Of a DNA stretch of 64,000 nt, positions 1 through 13,979 are shown one piece after another. This DNA is from Atrichornis clamosus. Lineage: Eukaryota > Chordata > Aves > Passeriformes > Menuridae. Below the pieces are notes generated by a model. That model was not told where the DNA came from, did not search any database, and was given only the letters and a program-made list of their open reading frames with translations. Each line of letters begins with the position of its first letter. Positions within the stretch are counted from its first letter, which is position 1. The stretch is from positions 1 to 64,000 of the forward strand of contig WBMZ01000167.1 in assembly GCA_013400975.1 (NCBI GenBank). The letters run 5' to 3'. The translations under genes and the position numbers were made by a program.

Positions 1-430
1 AGCCGGGCGGGGGCGCCGCGGCCCGGCAGGCGCTCAGAGGGGCAGCCCCGGCGGCGGCGGGGGCCTGCGAGGGGGCGGGGCCTGCGAAGGGGCGGGGCCA
101 GGCGGGATAGCTTTGCGCGGGGCGGAGGGAGGGGCCGAGGCAACTCCGCGGCGCAGGCGGTACCCGCAGGTGGCCGTGGCAGCCGTACCCTGGAGCCCTT
201 CTCCTTGGGACGTCCAAGGGACCGTTCCTGTTCCCGGCGGCTCTCGGCTGTACATACGGCAGGCTCCACGTCTAGCGCCGCTGCCCTTCCCGGGAAACTA
301 CCGGTCACCCTTCCAGGGCACACCAGCCTGCCGTCCTGGCACACGGCCTAGAGGAGCCCTTCACCTGGGCCAGCCGCGGAGACCCGCCCCGCAGCCAGGG
401 GCGTTGGTGTAGATGGCGCTTGCTGGGGAC
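1..430. promoter_or_regulatory. VDAC2: CpG island, probable VDAC2 promoter
   Basis: The first ~430 bases are strongly GC- and CpG-rich and carry repeated GC-box (Sp1-type) motifs GGGGCGGGGCC near positions 74-105, the signature of a housekeeping promoter. No coding exon is visible here. The assignment to VDAC2 is inference: in the mammalian order, VDAC2 starts just beyond the 3' end of SAMD8 on the same strand. SAMD8 is on the minus strand in this window, so the VDAC2 5' end should fall here with its body to the left of position 1. A different gene or an unannotated noncoding RNA could use the island instead. Confidence 0.5.
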
Positions 431-2359
431 GGCCCATGCTTCTCAGCCCCCAGGAGCCCTTTCCCTTCCCACAGGGAACAGCGTCCGCGGAGCACTGGGG
501 GATGGCGCAGTGCCCAGCATCTCTCCGCAGGGATGCTCGCCCTGGCTGTCCCACTGCCACTGAACACATCACACCTGACGTACTCTGCTGCTGCTCCCCG
601 AAAGCCACAGACACCAGTGACACCCCGCACTGGGTGTCCCATCGCCGGCCTGGCGGTTGTACTCCATCTAACGAGGTTTGGTGCCTCCTGTAGACAAGTT
701 GCCACAGACTTTCCAATTGCCTAAGCCCCGTTTTTACCTTCCAGTCACCTCCCACAGCTGCCCAGCATAAGAACACTGTATCTCAGGCCAGGAGAAGCAA
801 TAACCCTCAGAAACTTTTCCTGGGTAGTGATGTCTGAGCACATAAATCAGAGCACCTGGAGAACACAGTCACACGACTGTTGTGCAGCAGTCACTGCACA
901 GCTCTGCAGCAGGAATTGCCGAGTCACCAATGCAGGCCATTGCTAGGCCAAGGAACTGCACGACAGGCATTTCTAAAATTCATATTTCTTCCCTGCTTGC
1001 TTGGATTATAACATGGTCAAAATTCCTCAAGAAAGTAAAAATCATTTACAAATACAAATTATATTTGCATAATATGAAAAATATATATTATCATCTAGCA
1101 CAGTTCATTTTCCAGAACATCTGGTATAACAGTGATTTTCCAGGTTATTAAGAAGAGAGCAGATTAGCAGCAAGGCCCAACATAATGTCAGTCAGCACCT
1201 GCTTGTTATATCAGAAGATAAGCAACTAATTTTTTTTTTGTGTGCAAGTCAAATGCTTTCCCATCAAAAGACCTAAAAGATTAGTATGTTTCATTTTGAT
1301 ATTTTAAAATAAGATAGTTTGGCATTCCACAGAGGGGTATGTATTGATGAAACAAGAAGGAAAACCACATACTGAGAAAATAAATAGCAATAGGAAGAGA
1401 AACCTAGTGTGTCTTACTGTGCATGGAAACATATATTAGGAATAAATAGAGACCTGATTAAGTAAAAATAGATTGTGGCATAAGTTGCTCATTATTTAAA
1501 GGCATGCATTTATTATTCATACCAGTAGTATAAATCCATTCTGAATAAAAGTTCAGTTGCCTATAGGAGACATCACCATTATGCCTTTTCTTTTCCTTTA
1601 AAGATTAATATTTTAGTAATGATTTGGCTTTATTTTTAGCAATCCAAGAAAGCAATTACTGCCCCGCCCAGAGCAAAATAAGCAATGAATCACTTGCTTT
1701 GTGAGACAAGGCAGAGGCATACAACAGCACACAAACTCCTCTGCATTACTGTTCAGGCTTCCGTAGTAACAGCCTCTGCCTGCCAGTGTTTTTCACTCTC
1801 ATTCCCCCCTGCCCCTCCTTTGTACAACCATGCCTTACTTCTCTCAGCATGTCTGCTAAAGCTCAGAGAGCCAAAGAGGCACTGCTTCAGGCCTGCAGTA
1901 GCAGCCCATCTGAACTACTCTGGACCTTTCCTCGTAGTGCTCTCTTCATACCGTTCAGTGCACACACCTCCTGTGCAGCTGCTCTCTAAATGGGCTGGTT
2001 TGCCATTGAAACACAGCAGCACTCGGGTTTTGGTACCAGTTGCAGTTGAACTGTTACCACCTTCTATGAATACGGCCACATTTATGCACTACTGACATCA
2101 GAGTCATATGTTTTACTGGTGCCACTTGGAAAAAATACAACTCAAACTGCTTCTCTCTACACGATTGATAATCACAATTACGAAAGTAGTGTATGTGAGC
2201 AACAAAAAGAGAGTAAGTGGCTACAGTACATATCAGTGTCCATCAAACAGTTTAGATAACTTATGTTCTCTTCTAACACAAGCCTGAAGTCATTGTCTGC
2301 TCTCCCCTCTGGATGCAGACCTTCAAGTTGAAGATTCAGTGAAGAAACCTTACAAAAAG

Positions 2360-2780
2360 GTCTAGCAATGAAGAGCTAAAAGTAAATTAGGGCTTCTCAT
2401 TCTGAAACCAGCTGACTTAGGGGACATAGCAGAGATTATTGAAAGTGTAACCAGCAGGGAGAAGGTGGAAAATTGTTGAAGGTAGCAGGAAACAAGTTCA
2501 GAACAAACAAAGCCAAGGGGATTTTTTCTTCCAAAGGAGTGCCATTCAGTGGAATTACCTGACACAAGAAACTAAATGTTTATATGGGCTCCAGGGGAAA
2601 CTAGATAGGTTTGTGGAAGAGAAATACAGCAAGAATTACTAATTACTAATCCATTCAACCATTAAATATGGCTGTTTAGCCTCTTTGGTGTCAGAAAATC
2701 CCTGACTTGCAAATGGAAGTATCATTTAAGTTTATACTGTTCTTACATAGTTTCTTTTAGGTATGCATTGCCTAAATCAT
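2360..2780 (+). repeat. Ancient CR1-like LINE 3' relic
   Basis: The stretch resembles the 3' part of old avian/reptilian CR1-type LINEs. The phrase order matches what I know of that tail: an 'aaactaaatgtttatatgggctc' type segment, then 'aactagataggtttgtgga' and 'agagaaatacagcaagaatt'. It is diverged and lacks an intact end, so it is a dead copy. Subfamily and exact borders cannot be set by eye. Confidence 0.5.
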
Positions 2781-4789
2781 TGCTCAATTCATCATCTCAG
2801 AGGCAGGGATATTAGTTTATCTACACCTTTTCTTTGATACTTTACAACTGCCCTTATGCAAAACAGGCATCTGAAAAGCCCTAAGGCGGCAATGAGAAGA
2901 GGCCCATACTGCCAGAATGCTGTAGACTGACAGACTTAACACCTTTCAATTTTTTTCCTAAGCAGTTTTAAGTAACCTTCTTTCAGTTTAGCTTAAACTA
3001 TTAGGTGGAAGTTAAACCAGATTCTAAGACACACTTAAAACAGGTCCACATAGAAGCTAACACATTTAAATAATCTGATAAAGATAATACCTTAGCTCAG
3101 AGGAACACCAAGCAATGTCAACCCATGATTTTAGAGCTGAGAAAGCAAACACAAAGCAAATTTGAGAAAGCCAACAAGGGAACCAACTTGTTTGCAGTCC
3201 TTACTAAGGCTGATGGAGACACAGAGCACCTTACAACTACATTGCTAATGAAGGGTGATTACCCATAGCTACACAGTCAAAGCAAACTAAAAATCCAATC
3301 CTTTTTATGGCCTCTGGAGGTACTGCACACTCTTCTAGTACAAGTTCAACACTAAAGCACCTTATTCCCAAATAAATAATAAGAGAGATGTGGAAAAGAT
3401 GTGTTAAAGACCAAGGAGACTCTGAAGTAAAAAAAAAAAACCATGCAGAAAAGCCTGTACTTATTTGTTCTTCTGAATTTTAATTTGGTTGATAATAAAT
3501 TTTTCCTTCATTTTTCCTTTTGTTGCAGTTTTCATTGCCTTAGGATTTTTTTTTTGCCGTTATTGTTGTTGTTGGGGTTTTTTTTATCGTCAAGGAATTA
3601 GACATTTTTTAGCAACCCTTTCTGATAGATTAGAAACCATCAGGTGTCCTGACACCCTGAAATAAGTTAATTAATAGGCTGCATTCCTTGCAGGAAATAA
3701 CTCCAAGAAAGGGAGGGGCAATCACACATTCAAATGCTGACCTGTAAGCAAAACACAACAATCAATGCAAAACTCACTGAGAAACTCAAAGAGATACACC
3801 CAGTGTTCCTAATCACTTATGCAGAACAATAGGTTTGAGTGATTGGTTCAACAATTCTCACCTGAAATATGTATGAGAACAGCTACTCATTTGTGCTGTA
3901 TAGTTGACGTTTCTGCTCGTGGTGCAAACTGTAGCAGTTAATGTGTCAAATGGATGCATGGCACTTCTTAGTTTTAGAGGTTACAAATTTCTCAAGTTTT
4001 TTGTAAGTTGAATGAGGATTACATTTCAGAAAACTGAGAGCATTTTACACCAAAGCAATTACACTGCAGAGCTACAGGCCTCGAAGGCTTTACTTGCCTT
4101 TCTGAAAAGAATTTGGTTGCCTCCACAGAACTGGTTCTCTGATTGCAAAGCCTGCCCCAGCGTGGGACACACATGCACAAGATGTTGAGCCATGTTTTTA
4201 TGGCCTTGTCTCTCACTGAAGCCAATCCAGGGTTAAGCCTAAATGCTGTAAATAACGCCTTGGTGAGAACAAAGCAAACATGAGCCATGGAGGAGGAACA
4301 TGCAGAGGACTGTGTCCAAGACATTGCAAGTTATCTACTGTGTTCAGAAGGGGGCTTGGAGAGGGGGAATGGAAAACAGCTTGACCCCAAGCAAATCCCT
4401 TCCTGAGAAAAAAATGTGCTACCCTGGCTTCACGACCTTTCACGTTATTTATAGGGTGTCCTTATTGTGCTCAGAGTATTCTGATGATGGTTGTTACTGT
4501 AAACTGCTCTGATGTATAGCTCTAAATCTGCAAGCATCTCTACAGTAACAGCAGATGTTGTTGGCCATTTGCTTTTTGAGGGACTAAGTTTTGTTCATCA
4601 ACAAATAAACAATGTAAAAATCTTAATAACTGCAGTCATACCAATCTGCACTTCAATCAATTTCTCCCTGAAACCAGACCTTTCTTAAGGTCACCTGTCT
4701 TTCTAGGGTGCCTGTGTGTAGCAGACTTGACAAGCGCAGCAAGGGATGGCAGACCATTTGCAATAGCCAGGCTGGAGGGGTTTCAGGTG

Positions 4790-5350
4790 CTGTAACCCGA
4801 GCTCCTGCCCCAGGCGGCTCAGACTCTGAGGACGCTTCAGGCGGGGCCAGGCCGGCTGAGCTCTGACACGGGGCCTGCCTTGGCTCCGGAGGCCCAGTGG
4901 CACCATCCCCTCTGGGTGGGGAGGAAGGTTGATGGGTCTTTGAACAAGGGGAAGGCAGCAGGTTTCTGGAAGCAGATGTGCTACGGGAAGGATGACGGTG
5001 CTGAGTGACAGGAAGAGGCTGAGCCGGCCAGCGGGTCCCGCACCATGCGGCCGTGCCGCGGTCGGCTGCTGGGTGCGATGCCAGTGAGCCCTCAGCGAGC
5101 TGGGACCAGCCGTCACCCACCCTTGCAGAGTGTGGAGCGGCCCCAGGTGTATCCTCGAGGCCCACAGGAATGAAGGGGGAAGCGCCGGCTGAGCACGGCC
5201 GCTCTGTCCTGCAGCCCCGACGGTGACGGCCCTTCGCTGAGCGCGCCCTTCCCGGGCGCTGCCTTTCGGGAATGCCGGCAGCGGAGGGCAGGCTTTCCCG
5301 GCTGGCACGGCACCGCCACGCCGGCTGGGCGGCGGGGACTGAACTGGGGG
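4790..5350. other. Orphan GC-rich / CpG-rich patch
   Basis: A ~560-bp GC-rich segment with many CpGs (densest at 5030-5340) stands out from the AT-rich flanks. It lies between the VDAC2-side island and the SAMD8 3' end and is not at the 5' end of any gene I can see. A 246-codon open frame on the minus strand (4653-5393) covers it, but it is low-complexity P/S/A/R-rich and looks like a by-product of GC content. It could be an alternative promoter, a noncoding-RNA start, or an unrecognised repeat. Confidence 0.45.
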
Positions 5351-8300
5351 TGCTGAGAGACACACCAGACTTTGAAATGGGAGACAGGGACACAGAGGGG
5401 AGGTCAGTCTCTTATCACCGCCTTTCCAAAAGCAGACTGACGTGTTGTATTACACTGAGTGCTCCTGCACCACCCGGCAGCACATCCCGGGGGGAAACGG
5501 ACAAGACGGATGGAGTTGACCTAAAACCGATTGATTTGGGATCAGCTGGAGTTTAACCGGACCAGTCTGACACAACTGGTTACCTGGGAGGAGAGGCTTA
5601 TCTTGATAGGACAAACCTATTATAAAACATACAAGAGGTCATTTATCTACAGATCTATTTTGACAGCTATCAGGCTAACAAATATCAAAGGAGTGAATTA
5701 ATTACTATTTCTGCCGGCATGATTTCCTTGGAAAACTGTGTAGTCCACACCCTTACATGGCATGCGGAAAGTAAGCAACCTTTGTCAACATATGTGAGTC
5801 ATCCAGTCCTTTAAGGGTTGCATTTTCATTTGAAGATAAGATAATAGAACATACACACACATTTTTAAAAGGACCTGTGGCAGATTTTTCCTCTTTCACA
5901 GAAATTGGGCTGTGTATATGTACAATCATGTTCCAGTGAGTTGCCAGGTGCTCAGTGCAGGACTCAGCACAGCAGAGCTGATGATAGCGGTTATTATAAT
6001 TAAATCTGCCTAATCACCACCAGTAAAATGTCTTATTTTAATAATGCCTTATTTCAGATTCATTTTTATTTACTCATATTGGAGGTTCTAGTCCAGAAAT
6101 TTGTGTTAGCTGAACATTTTTTCAGAAGTTTTGATTCAAATGTTTGGTGTTTTATAAGGGGAAAATGCTGTTTGCCCAATAGAAATAGTTCTTGCAATGA
6201 TTTAATTGAGATAATTCTGTGCATTTCATGTTGAGATGGGTATTTCAGACATCACATGAAGGAATTGCCCTTTTGCTGTGTGGTAAAACTCACTCACTCA
6301 ACCTATAAACTTCAGAAGGATCTCCCATAGTATGGTTTGGCAATTGATTTCTGCTAAGGATGTACTGATGGAGCTGCTTAATCTCTGCACTTAATTTAAT
6401 TGGTCTAAGCCAACTCCCAGGTGCAACTGTGCATACTGCATCCCACAGCTGAAAAAGCAGAATGAGATTTCCTATGATTTTAACTCCATATTATAAGCTT
6501 GACTGTGGTTCTGAGCAGAACAGAAAGTCCCTACAGGTAACCATTCAGGAGCATAAGAAGCCTAAATGCCTCCTGTGTTCAGGAGCAAAGAACAGAAAAG
6601 GCTGTAAAAACCAAAGGCAAGCAGACAGAAGCACAAGTACGTACTAATACAAAGGGATAATGAACTGTGACAGGAATCAGGGCAAAGGTGTCTGCTGAAA
6701 GAATGAATAAATTGGGGCTTCACTGCAGGTTTACCTACAGCAATTAATTTCACTTCTCTTTAAGATTCTTTGTCCTTCTGCAAAAAGGGATTAATGATAT
6801 TGACCTCTTTTGTACAGGCCAGCACAAAATGAGCATTGAAAAAAATTGTCCTGCTTTCCAAGCATTACATAACTACAACTTTTATTTTTTAATGTCACAT
6901 TGAAAAACTTGCATACCCAGGTGTAAAACTAACAGATCATGTGATAGAAAGACAGATAAGATATTGCTTAAAATTCTACACAGGCTAAAATTCTTCACAT
7001 TCAAAGGTGACAAGATAGGTACAATAAATGTGACCTATCACAGTCTAAAGAGGCTATATTATTTGTGTACAACCAAACCACCAGGAGAAATCATGCACCA
7101 TTCTAAAATAAAACTGAACAACTTAGCTGTCCCCTTTCTGTTTGGAAGGATGATGTGTCTAGGCATACCTATTCCATACCCTGAGAACACATTCACCACA
7201 TTTTTAGAATTCAGGCATTTAAAAAATTTCTCCTACGCGATGGTTTGGAGAGACATTTGTCTGACACTACTGCCTACTAAGTATAAGCAGTTATTGCTAA
7301 AAATTACTGGCTTTCAGATACAATATGCTGCAGAGACTTGAAAAGCCTGTGCAGGGGAAAATGGAGGGTGCGTGGTTGCAGATGGGCTCACAGGTGCAGG
7401 TTGTGGAAAATTTCAGTGTCACTCACTTCATCAGTGTCAGTTACAACCAGAACCAAAGACAGATCTTCAGGATAAAGATCTGCAAGTAATGATCCACAAA
7501 ATACATATTTAAAAAAAATGTCACTGAGGGCTGTCAGCCACACAGACTTCTGTCTCTCAATGGGCATTCACAGCAGGACATGGGCCAATGATTCAATTAA
7601 CCCAGCAACAGATTAAGGAAGTAATAAACATTAAGAGGCTAGCTAGGACATATATAGAGAAATAGCACGTGGTTCATTGATCATAAGGAGTGATCACAAG
7701 GAAGGAGTCCTTTCAAAGAGAGAAGTGAGCCTTTGCTCCATTTTTGTCATGTAGAGATAAAGTTTTCTAGAAGGATATTTTCAGACCCGGGATGAAATTT
7801 TCCAGGCAACTCCCATGATTGGAACAGAAAATATAACCTTAGAAATAGAATATAACAAAGAACTACAATTCAGTCATGTTAATATACATTTAGACTTCAT
7901 ATTTCCAATTGCATTTTGATTAAAATTTAGGTTCACACTGCATATTTAAGTTTATGAATGTAGTCAAAAATGTCTTTTGAAAGAAGTTGAATATTTTTTT
8001 TCTGCAATAGCTTCTCACATTTTAGAAAATTATTGGAACATATTATAAACCGTACTGTTCTGTAGCGGTTGACTACAAACATATTATCCGGGTGAACATC
8101 AGCAGCTTGGTAATGCTTCCTAAGTGACACTGAGATTGGAGTATTGCACTTATCCAGTATGTCCAAGGATCTCCTTACGTGAATCCACTCACTTTTGTCT
8201 GACAGGCCCCATGAAATTCAGAAATAGAAATGGTTTTGATGCTTCAGTTAATGGATATTTGACTTTGTGCATTTCAGAAGTTGAGAAACTCAGAAACTTT

Positions 8301-11300
8301 CTATTGTGTATTTGCATTAAATCTGGCTTCTCAGGTCTTCAGTCCCATGCTTAAAGCAAACTGCTTTAAGTTGTCCCACCTCAGGTATCACTGTGGAAAG
8401 GATTGAAAAAAAAAAAAATCTTATTTTGCTTCACCATTTTCATTCTTCTTGCAAAAGCTTGGAGATTCAACCAAGCCATAGTAATTATAGTTCTGAGTCA
8501 AGCTTCAACTGTTGTGCTTTTTTTATCTGTACAGTTTCTCCCTATTTCTCCTGGTAATAGGGTCAAAATTTAAAGCTTTTTATGACTGTAATAGAAAGGT
8601 ACTAATTAGAATAACCTAGATATATTAATTCCTTCAGAGAACTTAAAAAAAAAAAAAAAAGACTGCTGTACCAAGGTTGCAAGTAATAGCAGTAATTGAG
8701 ATTCAGCTATTCAGGAAGTCTCATGGTTGGTGTTTGCAATCCTGCATTTCCAGTATAATTAAATCAGTAAGTACCCAAAAGTCATCCTTCAATATGCTAG
8801 ATTCATCCACCAAGATTAGATAGTCATAGGAGAAAGCTGTAATGAGATCAGAAGATAATAAGATTTATTATACAGAACACTGAAATAGAAGCTAGATAAT
8901 GGCAAAGATAAAGCTTGCAAGATGCTTCACATGGAGATCTCTGTTCTGTTTAGACACAGGAAATAGCTCCATCAAGCAGCACCTAACATGCCTCAGCTCG
9001 ATGACAACATCATCCAGGTTATGCCATCACTGAAAATTCACCCAGCAGCAGTAAGTGGAAATAGCTATCCTTTGGAAGTGTGAACAAAGTGGTTTTTTCA
9101 AACACTTTTAAGTCAGGAAGTGCAGAATAATCTACCCTTTGAAAGTCAAACCCTGTGATATCCAGTATTTTTGACAGTGTCTCAGGTTATGAAAAAGAAG
9201 TAAGAAAAACCAAAACAAAAATGCTAAAATAAAGATGACCTTTGCATTAATCAAATGCAATTTCAGGCTGCATATCCACCAGCCCAGTCCAGGATGACTG
9301 ATGCAGTGATAGACTGGACTTCTGAACTTTGTGCCATTATATGGCTGTTAACATTTGTTCACAACTATAACACAAGATTAACTGCAGTAAGTGCCAAATT
9401 CGACATGAGTCATATTGTGTAGGACTTCACTCCATCCTGGGGTATCTCAGCTGAGCTGTGGTCGTTCCCAGGAGACATTCTGTTCCAGGCTTTCCTGCCT
9501 CCAGCACCATTTTCCATATACTTGGCAGCTTTCTCCTGACACAAGTTGCAGTGAAAGCAGTGTGAAGTGTTGTTGTGGATGCTTTCTGGTACATCTGCCT
9601 CTCTGGCCTTTCTCTGCAGTATCCAATATACCAGTCAATCCACAGCTTTGCCTTCCCCATGCTTCTACAGCTGGCACTGCCAGTAGGTCCCAGCTCATCA
9701 AGTTTCTGTGAGCTGACTTATGTAGAGTGCTAGATCCATGGCACCAAAAACAGTTGCATGTACACATCGTTTTTCTCTCTCTCTTTTTCTTTTCTTTTTT
9801 TTTTTTTTTGTTGTTGTTGTTTTACTCAGCTATTCATTGCAGGCACAAATAGCTTTATTAGTAATGTGTTTATTTTCTTTTATTGTAGTCCTGATTTCTT
9901 ACAGCTCAGGGAACTTGGACAAAGGAGACTTGTATATGATTTTAAGATATTCTCACTGTTTTAAATAAGCTCTCTGAGAAGCCATGGCAGTATAATAGGC
10001 TTGTCTGGTTAAGCCCATTGCAATCTTTGGCATGCCTGGGACTGCTTCTGTGCTTTCATTTTCCAAGAGGATGAATCTCAGATGCACTTTGATATCCTCA
10101 GAGCAGGATACAGATGCTCAAGTGACAAAAGCCAGTGCTCAGTAATCTTAACGCACAAGCATACTTCTTCTGGCAGGATCCTGGCACTCAAGCTGTTATT
10201 CCAATCTGCTGGCCGTCTGCTTTCCATTAATCACTTCTGGCAGAAGAAAAGGCCTTCCAAAAATCTTTCACCTTTGGCCTATACTCAGGCAGCAAAAAGG
10301 ATGTAGCAGCACACAAGGTTTGTGCCAGAAGGGATCTTCAGCCTAACAGAGAGCATGTTTCTGAGATTTTTTGCTATGAGATTCCTCACAGGTCTGTCCT
10401 GGAAGACTCAACAATCTTGTCAGCCACACCCCATCTTAGGTTTCTTTATCTAAATAGGGTGTTAGTCCTCAGTTATCCTGCCTGTGTTTGTAGCTAGCTG
10501 ACAAGTTAGTTCATGCCTAGCACAGATCTGGCAGGACAATATCCCCTATGATGATTAGAGGATGGATAATGCAGTACAAGCTCTTTTAAGACTTCTGTGA
10601 TTGAGGGACAAAAAAGGAGGAACAGGAATTTAAGAAAATACAAATCTAAATCCAAGAGAACTTCAGGACTTTCTTTCCTCCTCTTGGGAACATTAATGTA
10701 CAAAAATCCTCAGACAAAACTCAACTCCTCTTAGTGATCTAAAGCAGAGAAAACCTTTCAAGAACACGACGTTTTACTCACCATTAAGATAAAATCTTTA
10801 AGAGTCAGCGCACTTAAGGAACCCAAAATGCCTTTATTTTATTCCTGATAAATGCTGTTAGAAACACTGATGAATTTAAATATCTGTCACTCCATCCTCA
10901 CTTAAGCTCCCTCATTTCTTAACAAAAGAAGTAAGAAATACTCCTTTCTAAGTCAGCAACTTTCTTACCTGTTTGAGAATGAATTCTCACAGTTCTTCAG
11001 TGGTTAGACTGGAGTTTGACATACCAGGGATCTGTGTCCCAACCACCTACTGCTCCAGGATCCAAATGGGTCTAATTCCCACATCTTGCACATCTGGAGA
11101 CTGGGGGCCAGTGCTTCTGAAGAGCTGAAACAAAGAATGACATTGGTAATGATATGTACATTTAGTCTTATGTGGGGGTTCTTAAGATCAAGTCAAGGAG
11201 CAGAGCCAGATTCCTTAATCTTTGTGCAACTCTAGCTGTAAACTCTTCCTACACCTGATGTGGTAGCATTTGTTAGCATTGGATTAGCTGGCATTTAACT

Positions 11301-13979
11301 TTGAACACCTAGGCAAAATGTGAGTAAAGGTAAGATCAGGCTACTGTCTTCTTATGGATGGTGTGCTCACCACGCCATGTGCTGACAGGGAAGATCCTGT
11401 AGCTTCCTGTGGTGCTGCAGTGATCTGGGCTACTACCATTCATTGCCAGTTCTCCCATGCCACAGGAAAAGCAGAGGAGGGATTTGTACTTATAAATAGT
11501 ATGTGGAAAACCAAAGGCAAATCAATAGCCATCAGATGATAAAGTTCACATGCCCCTTGGAAAGCGAAGTGAAAATGACACAGGTTGTGAACCATCTGTG
11601 ACCCACATCAGCCAGTGCAGGTTTGAATTTAACTCAGGTGCATTTGCATGTGGTAGAGATAATGCCCCAGAAGGAGCCTGTCTGTGCATTTAGCTACTGG
11701 TGTAACTGTCCCGTAGGCGACTGTTCCTGGAATGAAATAAATTAATTCTGGCATACAAACCCCTGTCCATTCCTGGACAGTGTGCACACCACATCAGCGC
11801 AGCCCTAACTCGGTCATGCCATCACACCAGCCTGTCCCTACTTCCCAGATCCCACTCCAAATCATCGACACAGCATTTCTGCAGTGCTGGGACAAAGATG
11901 GCACCTGAACGCTCTTCCACATTCCATCTTGCCAGAAGCAGACACCAGCCTTCTGCAAACTCTGGTTTTCAGTTACTGCAATCCACAGCTTGGGGAAACA
12001 GCCCAATTAAGAGAAAACCAGACCAACCAACCTAGAAGCCCAGCTTTGGGAAGGCGTTGTCTCGAGGGCAGAGACCTTCAGAAACGACTGCCTTTAGCAG
12101 TCCCATTGCAAACCACTCTCCCTCTTCCTCTGCTCTCTCCTCTTGGTCATTTCACAGAGCCGGCAGGACAGCAAACACTTTTCTAGGTATTTCCAGGCTC
12201 CTGACTGACAGCTTGCACCTGTCACATGTGGGCTGTACGTCCCTCGGCCTTAGCCAGGGGGGCTATTTTCAGTTGGCAGGACAGAAACAGAGGCACGCTG
12301 CAATACTGTTACTCACAGATTGAATCACTTTTTGGCACCCTCACTGAAGCACTTGCTAACAAACTCTGCTTTCCTCTTGCGGAGCACTGGTGCCAGCGAG
12401 CAGTGCCCCGCAGCGCTGTTTGCTGGTGTGGCAGCAGGAGAGCACACCTTGAAATCATTCACCAGGAAACTGAACTAAGGCAACATCCCACACAGCCAAG
12501 CCAGTATCTCACAAGAGAAGGCAGAGCTTGCCAAGATACACTGAGACTCACTGGGAAGCAAAATAAGGACTGCAAGAATCCAGGGTTAATTTGGGCACTG
12601 ACTACAGTTTAGTCTGGCCGCAGCCTGATCCAGTGCAAGTCGACATTTATGGTCTTACAGAAGCTGAAGCTTGTGCTTTATGTTTTTATTGCTGCCTTCT
12701 CTCTCCATAACTTGGGCTCGTTTGTAGGTCAAACTGGCACTTGGAGCAAACAATTCAAGTGTGCCTCTGAAAGGCCCCTTGGAGCACAGCACTGCCACAA
12801 GCCTGCTCCTCCAGCAGGACCTGCTCCCTTTGCTTTCTGCCAAAATACGAAGTGCAGCTTGGTTCTTACCTTGGAGCACAGGAGGATAGGCACAACATCA
12901 CACTGGCAGAAGCATGCACAAAAGTTTTTGTGCTGTGTCATGGGTTTGATGCATATGTAAACAAGTCATATGAGGTTATTGTTCTGTACAGATTGTTTTA
13001 TAAGCCTTCTCACAATACTAAAAAAACCCCATCAAGGCATCTTTTTAAAAGTGCCATTAGGATACAGAAGTCTTACCTATATAGCTTTGCTAAAATTATC
13101 CCATAAACCCCTAATATCATGCAATTATTTGAATCAAAAAACTCTGGGAGGGGCCTTTGTGATGAGGCTTTTAACGAAGTTGCAAAAGCCAGCAAAATTG
13201 CAGGTTAGTTTTATCAGCCCTTTTCCAGTCCTTCCATTCACACATCAGGGAGATTCCTTAGTGGACACAGTCACCTCTCGAATATTTTTAGGAAATCCCC
13301 ACGAGCTTCATTCTCCACTCTCCTTCACAGTATTTGTGAAATTAATTGCTTTTTGCTACATTGCCGAAAGAATGCTACTCTACCAAAACCAACCTTGTTG
13401 CCTGCTGCTGTTTCTTCCTCTCTGCCCCTTTCTTTTAGGGCTACTAACTCCAATTGTAGTATTTGAGAATCTATCAGTGACCAAGAGACATAGATTCAGT
13501 TTTGATGACTTCATCTAGCAGAGTGAGGCAGAAAAAAAGTGAGGGTTTTTTTAATATTTAAATTGAACGATGAACCCTTGTTTGAAAAGCATTCCCCATC
13601 TCTTGCAAAGTGATCTTGCATGCTGTGGGATAGCAGGAATAAGAACTCGAACTAGTTTTGAGAAACTATTAGTTTTGAGAAACTAATGACACTATTAGAA
13701 AAAAATGAAACTTACCAAACTGACTATCCATATTTTGCACAAGTCAAATGATTTCTATGAACAGTCCAGTGAGTGCCTATGCTAGTATGTATATGCACAT
13801 TCTTGTAACGGATTCACAGTGAGTGCCAACCATACTTTGTCAGCATTACTGACTTCCATACTGGAGAAAGACCTCGTAACACCATCACACCTATGCTCAG
13901 GAATACTTTCATGGTCACAACACTAACAGAGACAATGAGCCATCATTTTACATTCCAAATAAATCAATTTGACAATCAT

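Larger units (their letters stand above)
431..13970. other. Intergenic region, VDAC2 side to SAMD8 3' end
   Basis: About 13.5 kb without a recognisable protein-coding gene. It is mostly AT-rich, with short poly-A/T runs (for example 8407-8419, 8645-8660, 9796-9810). The items I can support inside it are an ancient CR1-like relic near 2.36-2.78 kb and a GC-rich patch near 4.79-5.35 kb, listed separately. Open frames of 60-180 codons occur on both strands, but none shows a recognisable domain or splice-consistent structure. Confidence 0.6.

Noticed and set aside
4653..5393. 246-codon minus-strand open frame
   Set aside because: Low-complexity Pro/Ser/Ala/Arg-rich translation over a GC-rich patch, with other frames equally open. 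No domain, so it is a composition effect.
12970..13518. 182-codon plus-strand open frame
   Set aside because: Hydrophobic Leu/Phe-rich translation of pyrimidine-rich DNA; no domain or splice context.
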